From the NCBI RefSeq assembly GCF_963667135.1, contig NZ_OY762974.1:4353054-4417053 (forward strand): a DNA stretch of 64,000 bases, in the 5' to 3' direction. Made by a program: the position numbers and the translations under genes. Below the pieces are notes generated by a model. The model worked only from the letters and a program-made list of their open reading frames with translations. It ran no database searches and was not told where the DNA came from. The stretch comes from an uncultured Macellibacteroides sp. (GTDB lineage: Bacteria > Bacteroidota > Bacteroidia > Bacteroidales > Tannerellaceae). The number at the start of each line of letters is the position of its first letter. Position 1 is the first letter of the stretch. Positions 8,780 through 17,275 of this stretch are shown piece after piece.

Positions 8780-9136
8780 ATGCTTTTTCTAAAAAATAGA
8801 AGTAAGTTTCACATTGTCTTTTTCAAAAGCAGAATAAAATCATCTTCTGGAATCGGAATTCTGTTTGGTCTAATTGCCCAAATGGCTATCGATCCGGAAT
8901 ATCAGACCCCGGTTATTCAAATGATAAATAAACTCTTGTTGTTTATCCCAATAGGCATGTTATTTAAAATCCTGATCGAAGAAATCGACAACAAGGATCG
9001 ATATTACTTTTACTATAACCAAGGCATCACGAAGATCGAGTTATGGATAACATCCTTTATTTTTTCATTCTCCTATTATTTTATTTTCAATTTAATCTTT
9101 ACAATATGCAGACACAGCTTGAGGTTGATAGTGTAA
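8780..9136 (+). CDS. Small hydrophobic membrane protein, possible ABC partner
   Basis: This 118-residue protein has a basic N-terminus and at least two hydrophobic segments (about residues 48-63 and 88-108). It overlaps the start of the following ATP-binding gene by 31 bases, which suggests translational coupling. It is far too short for a complete permease, so it may be a truncated permease or an accessory membrane subunit. No family is recognised. Confidence 0.55.
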   Translation: MLFLKNRSKFHIVFFKSRIKSSSGIGILFGLIAQMAIDPEYQTPVIQMINKLLLFIPIGMLFKILIEEIDNKDRYYFYYNQGITKIELWITSFIFSFSYYFIFNLIFTICRHSLRLIV

Positions 9137-9768
9137 TGAAGATGTATGGAGAAACAACCATTCTGGCAGATGTATATCTTTCGTGCTTTCCGGGAGATAT
9201 TATCGGATTATTCGGTCGAAATGGAACAGGAAAATCTACGCTGCTTAAAATAATATTCGGATCGTTGAAAGGAGATCGAAGTTGTATACGAATAAACGGA
9301 ACAATTCAAAAACATGGGACCTACCGCACGGGCTTACTTGCTTTCCTGCCCCAAGATGGTTATCTACTACCTGAATTGTCGTTGGCTAAATGTGTAGAAT
9401 TACTTTTACCCAAAGAACATAGAAAAGATTTCTTTGCTGATAAACACCTTTTTAAAATCAGAAGATCCAAAGTTTCTGAAATGTCTGGCGGCGAACAAAG
9501 ATATGCCGAGATTAAACTTATTTTATGGGGTAAAGCTCCATTTATTTTATTGGATGAACCGTTTCAAGGCCTCTCCCCCATTGTTTCCGAATCCGTCAGA
9601 GAGCATATTAAAATCGCTTCCCAAACCAAAGGAATTATCTTAACCGATCATAATTTCCGTGAAGTGCATAAATGTGTAAACCGCATCATGCTGCTAAACG
9701 ATTGTTATTTGAAAGAAGTACGGGAACCGAGTGATTTAATTCCCTTTGGATATTACGAAAACGACTGA
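9106..9768 (+). CDS. ABC transporter ATP-binding protein
   Basis: This 220-residue nucleotide-binding subunit reads from the start at 9106 (MQTQLEVDSVMKMYGET). It has Walker A GRNGTGKST (residues 38-46), the signature MSGGEQRYAEIKLI, Walker B FILLDEPFQGLSP and a switch His in LTDHNF. The frame extends 21 codons upstream, but that part overlaps the small membrane gene and is not part of the fold. Its membrane partner is uncertain; only the 118-residue neighbour is available. The substrate is unknown. Confidence 0.88.
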   Translation: MQTQLEVDSVMKMYGETTILADVYLSCFPGDIIGLFGRNGTGKSTLLKIIFGSLKGDRSCIRINGTIQKHGTYRTGLLAFLPQDGYLLPELSLAKCVELLLPKEHRKDFFADKHLFKIRRSKVSEMSGGEQRYAEIKLILWGKAPFILLDEPFQGLSPIVSESVREHIKIASQTKGIILTDHNFREVHKCVNRIMLLNDCYLKEVREPSDLIPFGYYEND

Positions 9769-9824
9769 TTATAAACATGTTTGAAGTCTTATACAAACAA
9801 AGTGAATCGTTCTTCTTTTTAGTA

Positions 9825-9832
9825 TATATTTG
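9825..9832 (+). promoter_or_regulatory. -7 box of the DUF169 gene
   Basis: TATATTTG lies 13 bases before the ATG at 9846, without a clear TTTG -33 box. If active, transcription would begin only a few bases before that ATG. The second ATG at 9873 would then leave a leader of about 34 bases. The same box is kept in the broken copy at 4.2 kb. Confidence 0.4.
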
Positions 9833-9845
9833 CCTTAACAAATAT

Positions 9846-10592
9846 ATGTCTTACTTAATAACGAAGCAAATGGAAGTCAAGGTATTTATTCATAATTTCA
9901 GGGAAGCGTTTGGTGTAACGGCTAACCTACCTTTTGTATTCTGGTACTCAGATATCCCTATTGCCGAGGATATAGAAAAAATAAACGGATGCTTTTTTAA
10001 GTCATTTGACAAACTTAAGGAAGGAGAGCAAATCAGTTTAAGTACGGAAAGGATTGGTTGTATGGGTGGCAAATTCTATACTGGCTTTTCCGAAATGCAT
10101 GAAAGAATACCCAATTTTGTTTCCCTTAAGGAAAAATACAAGAAAACGCCTGAGATGGTTATTGACTTCATACAGAGAATGAAAGTGCCATCGACCGACA
10201 AGATTTATCTGAACATCTCTCCTATTGATAAAATCAACAGCTTCGACAATATACTTGGTATTATCTTCTTTGCTGCCCCGGATGTACTTTCCGGACTTGC
10301 ATCGTGGACTTTTTTTGATAATAATGCAGACGATGCCATCGTTACGAAGTTTGGCTCCGGATGTTCATCCATTTTTACGGATACGGTAGTAGAAAATAGC
10401 AATAACGGCAGACGGACTTTTTTAGGTTTATTTGACCCGTCGGTCCGCCGCTATATAGAACCTGATATTTTAAGTTTTGCTATTCCTATGTCCCGATTTA
10501 AAGAGATGTATTTTACCATGCGCGAGAGTTGCTTGTTTGACACTCCCGCCTGGAGTAAAGTACGTAACCGTATTAATAATGAAATGGAATAA
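9846..10592 (+). CDS. DUF169 family protein
   Basis: This 248-residue cytoplasmic protein is of the DUF169 family (ArCR-like), whose biochemical role is unknown. Typical parts are LPFVFWYSDIPI, the central CMGGKFYTGF, a segment on KINSFDNILGIIFFAAPDVL, and GSGCSSIFTD, where Cys and Gly are conserved. It looks complete. Translation may start at 9846 or at the ATG at 9873, since the promoter box lies very close to the first. Two damaged copies of this gene occur at 4170 and 14247. Confidence 0.8.
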   Translation: MSYLITKQMEVKVFIHNFREAFGVTANLPFVFWYSDIPIAEDIEKINGCFFKSFDKLKEGEQISLSTERIGCMGGKFYTGFSEMHERIPNFVSLKEKYKKTPEMVIDFIQRMKVPSTDKIYLNISPIDKINSFDNILGIIFFAAPDVLSGLASWTFFDNNADDAIVTKFGSGCSSIFTDTVVENSNNGRRTFLGLFDPSVRRYIEPDILSFAIPMSRFKEMYFTMRESCLFDTPAWSKVRNRINNEME

Positions 10593-10662
10593 TTTACTTA
10601 CTTAGGTAATGAGTATTATAATAATCACTAAATTTATTTATATTACATAACAGCGTATATCC

Positions 10663-10700
10663 GAAGTTCTGTGTTAAAATAATTTTAAGCACAGAACTTC
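10663..10700 (+). terminator. Hairpin between DUF169 and hydrolase genes
   Basis: GAAGTTCTGTGTTAAAAT pairs with ATTTTAAGCACAGAACTTC with only one bulged base, followed by TTTAAAAA. It ends 16 bases before the hydrolase ATG. It fits a terminator for the DUF169 gene, and could also act in the hydrolase leader. Confidence 0.65.
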
Positions 10701-10716
10701 TTTAAAAATCAACAAA

Positions 10717-11826
10717 ATGAAAAAAAATTATATCGCGTTATATCTCTTTTTTTCTTTCTTTTTTTCGATTAATGCTCAAACAATAGAATCTTCGATAAAC
10801 TTGGAGGAGCAATTTTCATTTAAAACATATGATAATAAACTTTTGTCGGGGACCTTAACTATTCCGGAAAAGAATGACTCTGCTACTCCTATTGTAATAT
10901 TTGTATGCTCACCATTGCCTAGTGATAGAAATTATCATGGTTTATTTTCTGAAATGGCAGATTCTCTTGCACAAAATGGGATAACATCATTGCGATTTGA
11001 TAATAGATCTTTTTCTGATTCAACATCACGGAAGAAAGATCTAGATAAATATACCATGTACGATGTAGCAAAAGACGTACATGATGCCTATTTGTCTCTT
11101 CGCAATGATAGTCGATTTACAAATTCTCCAATTGGATTAGTAGGGCACAGTGAGGGGGGAGCTTCGTGTGCTATTGAAGCTGCACAAAATTCTGATATAT
11201 CATTTATTATTACACTGTCCACAATGGGAATATCTGGAAAAGAGATTGTATATTATCAATCTACTTTGCCTTTAGCTTTTCTTAATCAATCCTTTAGTTG
11301 CGATGAACGCAATGATATTATAAGACTAATGTACAATTCAATAAATATTATTGATGAAAACCAGGGAGATAACACTATAAAGAGAAAATTAGAAAAATAT
11401 TATAATTCATATTATACTTCCTCGAAAAATCCTCAGAAAGAATTTGGAAAACTAACAAAAGAACAATTTATTGATACTTCAATAAAAGCCTGGATGACAC
11501 CAAGAAAATTGTGTTATATAAAATACAATCCTGAAAAATATTTTTCTAAAATAAAGTGCCCTGTATTGGTAATTTGTGGAATGGAAGATGATAGAATAGA
11601 TTGGAAATCTAATCTTGATGGTATTGAACGTATTTTTCTCAAAAACAACAAGCAGAATTATAAAATAGTAAGTATTCCTGGTGTTAATCATTCATACGAA
11701 GAAACTAATGGGAAAATACCCTCCTTTGTTAGTATACAAAAAAAAGATCCCAGCAAAAAAGACTGGGGAAAGGGGTTTCAAGAATTAAACCTATCAATTT
11801 ACGAATGGATCAATAATTTGAAATAA
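10717..11826 (+). CDS. Exported alpha/beta hydrolase
   Basis: This 369-residue protein has a Sec signal peptide (residues 1-20, cut after INA). The alpha/beta hydrolase core shows the nucleophile elbow GHSEGG with Ser145, an acid in CGMEDDRIDW and a catalytic His in PGVNHSYEE. This composition is typical of periplasmic esterase or acyl-transfer hydrolases of Bacteroidota that act on small esters. The substrate is unknown. It converges on the erythromycin-esterase family gene. Confidence 0.85.
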   Translation: MKKNYIALYLFFSFFFSINAQTIESSINLEEQFSFKTYDNKLLSGTLTIPEKNDSATPIVIFVCSPLPSDRNYHGLFSEMADSLAQNGITSLRFDNRSFSDSTSRKKDLDKYTMYDVAKDVHDAYLSLRNDSRFTNSPIGLVGHSEGGASCAIEAAQNSDISFIITLSTMGISGKEIVYYQSTLPLAFLNQSFSCDERNDIIRLMYNSINIIDENQGDNTIKRKLEKYYNSYYTSSKNPQKEFGKLTKEQFIDTSIKAWMTPRKLCYIKYNPEKYFSKIKCPVLVICGMEDDRIDWKSNLDGIERIFLKNNKQNYKIVSIPGVNHSYEETNGKIPSFVSIQKKDPSKKDWGKGFQELNLSIYEWINNLK

Positions 11827-11864
11827 AAGGCACATTTGTGAGTGATAAAAGAATAAACGTAGAA

Positions 11865-13583
11865 TCAATTTATAAACAACACACCCTGTATCTGATCCTT
11901 GGGTTTGATGTAATATTCCTTTATCGACTGATTATGGCGCTCTCCTTGCATGCGTATTTTTACAATATCATCCAATTCTTTTGCATCAATATAACCATAT
12001 TTTATACCCGATTTTGAAAAAACAGCCTCCAAACTGGTTTGAGAAGGTAAAAGAAGCTCTCTTCTTTCAAGCTCTTGACCAAATAATGCTTTTACTGTAT
12101 CTCGATATACTGTTTGTGCAATGCAGGCATACCCATCTTTGTAAGTTTTTTTCATATAATGTCCAAATGATTTATGATACGGAATGTTGATGATATTCAT
12201 GTAATTTGCGTGGCCAAGATGGCAGTCAACGACAATCGTTTGATTAGGTTTACAAAGATTATCTATAAAAAAAGAGGCGTTTTTGAACATTCGGTAGTCT
12301 CTTTCGTAGTAACTGTTTTCATTTTTTATTTCAGCTTCTATTAGACTTTTCAAGTAGAAAGTAATGATCGCAAGATCTTTACCTAAAGCGCTACTGAGTT
12401 CTTTTTCGTTATTTTCGATGATATGAAGTGTTGTTACTGCCATATCCTTTATTTTTTCGACATCTCTTATTTGCAAAACGGACACTATTGAATCCACAGC
12501 TGATGAACGTGCTTCTTTATTGAGTGTTAGCAAATAATCTTTTAGGAAAAAATCCAATTCATTTCTTTCATATTGACAGTCAATACCCAAGTAATTTACT
12601 TTTTCAACAGCCGTTTTATTATAATTCCTAAGCCATCTTGATAATTCTATCATAGGTTCAGCTTCTCTATTATTCATTTTTATAACTTCTTTTAGTTTAT
12701 CTTCATTAATAGAATTACTTCCTTGTATATATTTGTTGAAAAAGAGTATCTGTAATATTGGGAGTTCAGTCAAAATCAATTTTGTCTGATTATTCAAAAC
12801 ACTCGATTTAATAAATTTCGCGGTAGCCCAACCAATTTTACCGCTTCCATGCACCGTTTCGCCGAGTGCAGTAATTCTTTTGGAGATGTGAGAAAGTTGT
12901 TTTTCTGTCAGCAAAGTGTCAGATGATAAAGGAAGGACTTTGGATTTATCTAAAGATGAAGCCTTAATATCCTGAAACGGAAGAGTGTTGATGTTCATAT
13001 TGCCATTCTGCAACTCTATTCGATTAATTGATATTTCGTGAGGGATGGTTGTCTTGACTAAACTAAAATTATTAGTATAGGTGCTGTCTTTTCCAACCGC
13101 TTGCAGTTTAAAAAATAAAAAGCGCAGATCTTTGGTGTTTATTTCAACAAAGTCTTCCTCAAATTTGTCATTGTTTTGCAGGAGAATACTGTCCGTTTTG
13201 AATATATCCATTTTTTGATTCAGTGAATAAACAAACAATTTGCCGGTCTTCAGATTTTTACTTTTATAGGATATTTCTACTTTTAAAATGTCACTGGAGA
13301 GCGATGGAAGTAAAATCACCGAACTGTACGTATTCAAATTCATTTTTTCTCTGAAGCCCCATCTTTCTTTTTGGAAAAATCTGATAGATCCGCCGAGATC
13401 AGTGGTATCGGTCTCATAACTGATATAGGAATCATTTACATCAGCGATCCATCCGCGAAAAACATTATCGACAATTTTGAAATTGAGATTATATGTCTCT
13501 TCATAAGTCTGCCCATAGATAATATTTATCTTACAAAATATAATAATGGAAATAATTAAAACTAACTTAAATATTTTTCCCAT
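11865..13583 (-). CDS. Erythromycin esterase family protein, exported
   Basis: This 572-residue protein has an N-terminal signal peptide (cut near YGQ), a beta-rich domain of about 190 residues, and then the erythromycin-esterase (Ere/EreA-B) domain. Visible motifs are ITALGETVHGSGK with Glu and His of the active site, LTELPILQ, and LGIDCQYERNELDFFL. Ere enzymes open the macrolide lactone, but many homologues of this size in Bacteroidota are not linked to resistance, and the extra N-terminal domain and export signal argue for another substrate. It shares a strand with the broken TolC gene upstream. Confidence 0.82.
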   Translation of the reverse strand: MGKIFKLVLIISIIIFCKINIIYGQTYEETYNLNFKIVDNVFRGWIADVNDSYISYETDTTDLGGSIRFFQKERWGFREKMNLNTYSSVILLPSLSSDILKVEISYKSKNLKTGKLFVYSLNQKMDIFKTDSILLQNNDKFEEDFVEINTKDLRFLFFKLQAVGKDSTYTNNFSLVKTTIPHEISINRIELQNGNMNINTLPFQDIKASSLDKSKVLPLSSDTLLTEKQLSHISKRITALGETVHGSGKIGWATAKFIKSSVLNNQTKLILTELPILQILFFNKYIQGSNSINEDKLKEVIKMNNREAEPMIELSRWLRNYNKTAVEKVNYLGIDCQYERNELDFFLKDYLLTLNKEARSSAVDSIVSVLQIRDVEKIKDMAVTTLHIIENNEKELSSALGKDLAIITFYLKSLIEAEIKNENSYYERDYRMFKNASFFIDNLCKPNQTIVVDCHLGHANYMNIINIPYHKSFGHYMKKTYKDGYACIAQTVYRDTVKALFGQELERRELLLPSQTSLEAVFSKSGIKYGYIDAKELDDIVKIRMQGERHNQSIKEYYIKPKDQIQGVLFIN

Positions 13584-13623
13584 ATAATCGAGATTTTTTA
13601 TGTTTTATAACGTTCCGCCTTAC

Positions 13624-14001
13624 TTAGCTAACGTTAGAATAGTCTTCTATATATGAATAACTGCCGTCAAGCGGTTGTTGAAGTAAACGCAAGGACCGAT
13701 TGAAATTAATCGGATTGAAACTTAAAGAAAAGGATAGGAGAAAACTTTTTTTATAGTTTTCAAATTGAAGAATTTCGTTTTGGTAATTGAGTCTCTCTAT
13801 TTGTGCAGCAGATGATTTTAAGGATAAGACGTTCACAACTTCATCCAATGTTATCATTCTTGGCGTATCTTGACCGTAAGTCTTAATACAAAAAAAAGAC
13901 ACTAACACAAAGGTTAATATGGGTGGTATTTGTTTCAAAATCTGTATTTTATTTTTCGGTTTCCAAAATCCGAAAGTATAAAAGATAAATTTAGTACCCA
14001 A
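13624..14001 (-). pseudogene. TolC family outer-membrane efflux protein, N-terminal fragment
   Basis: Only about 125 codons remain: a signal peptide (cut near TYGQ), then RMITLDEVVNVLSLKSSAAQ and YQNEILQFENYKKSF, the start of a TolC-type efflux barrel. The frame ends at 13624, just after the FNRSLRLLQQPLDGSYSY region. A full TolC has more than 400 residues, so the barrel and tunnel are missing. No fusion protein or RND gene remains near it. Confidence 0.8.
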
Positions 14002-14246
14002 ATATTTCGATTAATTTTACATATAATTTTTATTTCTACTTGTTTTTTCAACCTAATCGTTTACAATTACCAAATAAAACAAGCATTCATCCACAAAATG
14101 ATACCAAAGCGAATAAAATATATCCGCTTATTTTCAAACTGTAACCCATTTATTGTGTTGCGCCTTTTACTTCCTGTTTTTCAATATAACACTTGCCTTA
14201 TTAATCCGTTTGAATCCTTTGTTGGCAGACGGTACGTTTATGGGAA

Positions 14247-14306
14247 GCGAGAGTTGCTTGTTTGACACTCCCGCCTGGAGTAAATTGCGCAACCGTATTA
14301 ATAATA
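14247..14306 (+). pseudogene. 3' tail fragment of the DUF169 gene
   Basis: The 60 bases beginning GCGAGAGTTGCTTGTTTG repeat the last codons of the intact DUF169 gene (from about 10522). Only a few bases differ (such as TTGCGC against GTACGT). A short match to GGCAGACGG just upstream suggests more was once present. It lies just before the flanking repeat of the RHS island. Confidence 0.85.
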
Positions 14307-14328
14307 TACTTTTTATATAAAGCGTAAT

Positions 14329-14368
14329 CCCCCCAGCCAAGTGTTCAATTGAATGCCGGGCTGGGGGG
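14329..14368. terminator. GC-rich terminator-like hairpin, loop inverted relative to 25052
   Basis: CCCCCCAGCC pairs with GGCTGGGGGG around a 20-base middle. No long T-run follows on either side. The middle part is reverse-complemented relative to the equivalent hairpin at 25052-25092. Confidence 0.65.
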
Positions 14369-14373
14369 ATTTC

Positions 14374-14713
14374 TTATTTCTCTATTACGTGGTAAATGGT
14401 TCCGGTTTTGGTTCTTTTGGAGGGGATTTGGTGTTTGCTTTGGATGCGGCCGAAATGGATGATTTTGGTGGCCGACAGATTAAAGAGTTTTTTGTTCTGC
14501 AGGCGTCCCAGTATTTCAATGGCAAGGAGCTTCTCTCCTTTCTCTGTGGCTTCGGCGGCGCGGAAGAATTGCAGAAATAGTTGCTCTGCCGGAGCCTGTA
14601 TCTGAAATTCTTTGTTGGTCTCCGACAAGATCGCCTCTTCGGGGGCCTCAAACCAGTAGCGTTCGACTCTCTTTATTTCGTGCATGGCCTGGGCATACAA
14701 CTGGTCGTGGTTG
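14374..14713 (-). pseudogene. 3' fragment of a VirE/BT4734-type gene
   Basis: The last 113 codons match the intact gene at 25098-27131, from NHDQLYAQAMHEIKR to the final IYHVIEK. Everything upstream, including the P-loop NTPase core, is missing, and the sequence departs abruptly at 14714. It is the left repeat that flanks the RHS island. Confidence 0.9.
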
Positions 14714-15236
14714 TTTCTTCTTTTTGGGTGGGTGCATATCACCAGAATAGCTAGGAAAGTCTATATTAAAAATAAAACGTTAGCCTATACATCAGCCAAT
14801 GGACTGGGAAAAGATATTGGTAATGTTTTTATATAAAACATTACTTTAACATAACGCACACTTCAAGTCTTGTTTGATCCTTTTCAAAATAAAAACTCGT
14901 TTACTATATAAAATGTATCGTTTGTTAAATCTAAAATTGCATAAATAAAGATTTGTTTTTCAAAAAAAAGACATTATAAAAATGCTTTGTAGACACTTTT
15001 ATATTTATTTTTCTATATAATGCAGATTAACAGCATTTTAAATAAATTACTTGTAGATACTTTTTTAGTTCATTAATTTGAAATTTGATTCTGTTTCTAG
15101 TATTTTTGACCAAGTGAAATAAATAATATAAAGATTTTTTTTAATACGCGTATTATTTATACTCAAAAGATGATTCGTTAATTTTTAATCCTTTGTTCGT
15201 TTTTTATAATTAAATACTTACATTAAATTAATTGCT
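14714..15236. other. AT-rich gene-free stretch before the RHS island genes
   Basis: About 520 bases without a full gene. At 14747-14836 an open stretch on the plus strand without a start reads like the tail of a coding gene (KVYIKNKTLAYTSANGLGK, then DIGNVFI and stop). It may be a relic. The rest is AT-rich and should hold the promoter of the operon starting at 15237; a TTTG at 15192-15195 is a possible -33 box, but no clear -7 box was found. Confidence 0.45.
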
Positions 15237-16367
15237 ATGTTCATGAAAAACTACTTTATTATTATCATTATGCTATTTTTATGCCTATCGGCAAATGCAC
15301 AAATACGTGTTGAATCCAATGGAGCCGTACATGTAGGAACATTTAAAGAAAACAATGATTTACATCAGGTTACAAACTTACAAATTCTGGGGAAATATGG
15401 TGATTCCCGAAGTGGTTCGAAGGCTTCATTTGGGGATATGGGAAGACAAGCAAATCAGGGATGGAATGTATTTTTAGGAGAGTGGACTACAGACGATACA
15501 GATATGTTGTGGTTACATGGAAAGTACGGAACATACTTTACTTTTGGAGACGCAATTGATAAAACGTTTGCTTATTATGACTTGCTAAAAGGTAATCAGT
15601 TTGTATTTAATACATCTGTTACAGCAACTAGTTTTAATTTGCCCTCGGACGAAAGATTGAAAGAAAACATTAAAGAAATTAAACAACCTCTTTCCTCATT
15701 AATCAAACTGAATGGAGTTGATTATAACTATAAAAGCAAACCAAGCAAACTAAAAACAAAGAGTACTGATGGGAGTCTTACTGCAAAAGAAATAAAAGAT
15801 ATTGCTTTTTTTGATAAATGGGATAAAGAACAGGAAAAAAAAGCAATAAAGAAAAGACATGGATTTGTTGCGCAAGAATTACAAGAGGTATTTCCTGAAC
15901 TTGTAGAAGAGCAAGATGGATATCTCTCTGTTGATTATATAGGTTTGATTCCTGTAATTGTTGAAGGCATTAAAGAAATGCAGTCACTCATAACACAACA
16001 GAATGAAAAAATTAAATCACTGGAAACTTTATTGGGAAAATCAGACAATCTTAATTTACAAACACAAGGAAGTACAACAGGCAATGAAGAAATAGAAATT
16101 ACTAATGTTATTCCTCTCAATCAAAATACTCCGAATCCATTTAATTCGAGTACCGAAATTGTATATTGTCTTCCTGCTGGTGCAGAAAACGCTGTAATGA
16201 ATATTTATAATATAAATGGGACTTTAATTAAAAGAATCTCGTTAGATAATTCGCTAGTGTCTGGTAGTGTAAAAATATCTTCATCTGAGGTCCCTAAAGG
16301 TGTTTTAGTTTATACCCTGACTGCAAATGGAAAAATTATTGACCAAAAGAGAATGATAAATCAATAA
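15237..16367 (+). CDS. Secreted protein with S74 intramolecular chaperone domain and T9SS sorting domain
   Basis: This 376-residue exported protein has a Sec signal peptide cut after ANA (start at 15237, or at the ATG at 15243). The N-terminal part is beta-rich. An S74 intramolecular chaperone domain begins at about residue 136 with SDERLKENIKEI and continues through RHGFVAQELQEVFPELV and LSVDYIGLIPVIVEGIKEMQ, the signature of phage tail-fibre trimerising and self-cleaving domains. A coiled coil follows. The final 85 residues begin NTPNPFNSSTEI, a type A T9SS sorting domain. I infer a trimeric surface fibre exported by the type IX system. It heads the RHS operon. Confidence 0.85.
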   Translation: MFMKNYFIIIIMLFLCLSANAQIRVESNGAVHVGTFKENNDLHQVTNLQILGKYGDSRSGSKASFGDMGRQANQGWNVFLGEWTTDDTDMLWLHGKYGTYFTFGDAIDKTFAYYDLLKGNQFVFNTSVTATSFNLPSDERLKENIKEIKQPLSSLIKLNGVDYNYKSKPSKLKTKSTDGSLTAKEIKDIAFFDKWDKEQEKKAIKKRHGFVAQELQEVFPELVEEQDGYLSVDYIGLIPVIVEGIKEMQSLITQQNEKIKSLETLLGKSDNLNLQTQGSTTGNEEIEITNVIPLNQNTPNPFNSSTEIVYCLPAGAENAVMNIYNINGTLIKRISLDNSLVSGSVKISSSEVPKGVLVYTLTANGKIIDQKRMINQ

Positions 16368-16380
16368 TTAAAGCATTAGA

Positions 16381-16788
16381 ATGAAAAAAATGAAATATGT
16401 AATCCAACTAATAATATTGTTTTGTTTCAACACCAGTTTTATTTGGTCTCAAAATGATAGTGTTAATAGTGCTCTGTATGTTACGAATTCCCAGTTATGG
16501 GGATCTTCCAAAGTTATAAACACTAACGTTGTAATAAGTTCCGGGGCAGTTTTAACAATCACGGCAAAAATTACTATTGAATCTAACCAAACAATAACTA
16601 TACAAAATGGAGGTAAGTTGGTATTGCTTGGAGGAACTATTAGCAATGGAAATGTAATTGCGGAAAGTGGAAGTAGCCTGATTATTAATAACAATGGGGT
16701 AATTACTCTTGGTAGTAGTAATCTGTTAGAAATAAAATCCGGAGCTATATATAATTTAAACAGAGGAATTGTGGATATAACTCCATAG
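16381..16788 (+). CDS. Small secreted protein with beta-helix-like repeats
   Basis: This 135-residue protein has a signal peptide (cut near IWSQ). The mature part is made of short, Ile/Val/Gly/Asn-rich repeats (such as ITIQNGGKLVLLGGTISNG and GSSLIINNNGVITLGSSN), a pattern seen in right-handed beta-helix or surface-polymer proteins. No family is recognised. It starts 13 bases after the S74/T9SS gene and ends 39 bases before the next, so it belongs to the same operon and may be a surface partner of the RHS protein. Confidence 0.65.
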   Translation: MKKMKYVIQLIILFCFNTSFIWSQNDSVNSALYVTNSQLWGSSKVINTNVVISSGAVLTITAKITIESNQTITIQNGGKLVLLGGTISNGNVIAESGSSLIINNNGVITLGSSNLLEIKSGAIYNLNRGIVDITP

Positions 16789-16827
16789 TTGCTATTTTAA
16801 GATAAACAATGATTAAAACAAAAAAAT

Positions 16828-17229
16828 ATGAAGTATCTATATAGCCTATTTTTTTTATTTCTTCTTCTTACTCCTATTAAAAGTCAAACTGTTACCTATT
16901 CATACGATGATTCAGGAAATAGGAAAATCAGAGTGGAAAATACATTAAAGAACCAACTGACAAATATCGATGATAATACCTTGACATTCGGACAAGAAGT
17001 ACTTGCTTACCCTAATCCAACTGATAGTTATCTAACTGTTATTGTCTCTGATTCAGACAAACATCAAACGAATGTTCAACTTTTCAGTCTTATTGGAGAG
17101 CTAGTTTATGAAGCAAGAGCTATTGCTGGCGAATTGAATATTAACATGACATCCTGTACTTCAGGCATTTATTTCCTACAAGTTACTAGCAACGGAAAAA
17201 CATATTTACGAAAAATAATAAAAAAATAA
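16828..17229 (+). CDS. T9SS sorting-domain protein with a single YD-type repeat
   Basis: This 133-residue protein has a signal peptide and then VTYSYDDSGNRKIR, one copy of the YD/RHS repeat motif. From about residue 58 it carries a type A T9SS sorting domain (AYPNPTDSYLTVIVSD, then GIYFLQVTSNGKTYLRKII). Such mini-proteins occur next to RHS genes in Bacteroidota. I infer that it links the RHS shell to the type IX system. It stands 46 bases before the RHS gene. Confidence 0.8.
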   Translation: MKYLYSLFFLFLLLTPIKSQTVTYSYDDSGNRKIRVENTLKNQLTNIDDNTLTFGQEVLAYPNPTDSYLTVIVSDSDKHQTNVQLFSLIGELVYEARAIAGELNINMTSCTSGIYFLQVTSNGKTYLRKIIKK

Positions 17230-17275
17230 TATTATTATGAAATTATATTCTAATCAGTTTAAACCATAATTTACC

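Larger units (their letters stand above)
14311..14713. repeat. Left direct repeat of the RHS island
   Basis: Bases 14369-14713 match 25093-25437 without gaps at an offset of 10,724 bases; I count nine mismatches over 345 bases. Weaker similarity continues leftward through the hairpin to about 14311. The repeat is the 3' end of the VirE-type gene. Confidence 0.9.

Noticed and set aside
13930..14265. 111-residue plus-strand frame crossing the TolC fragment
   Set aside because: AT-rich stretch with no family pattern, antisense to the TolC start.
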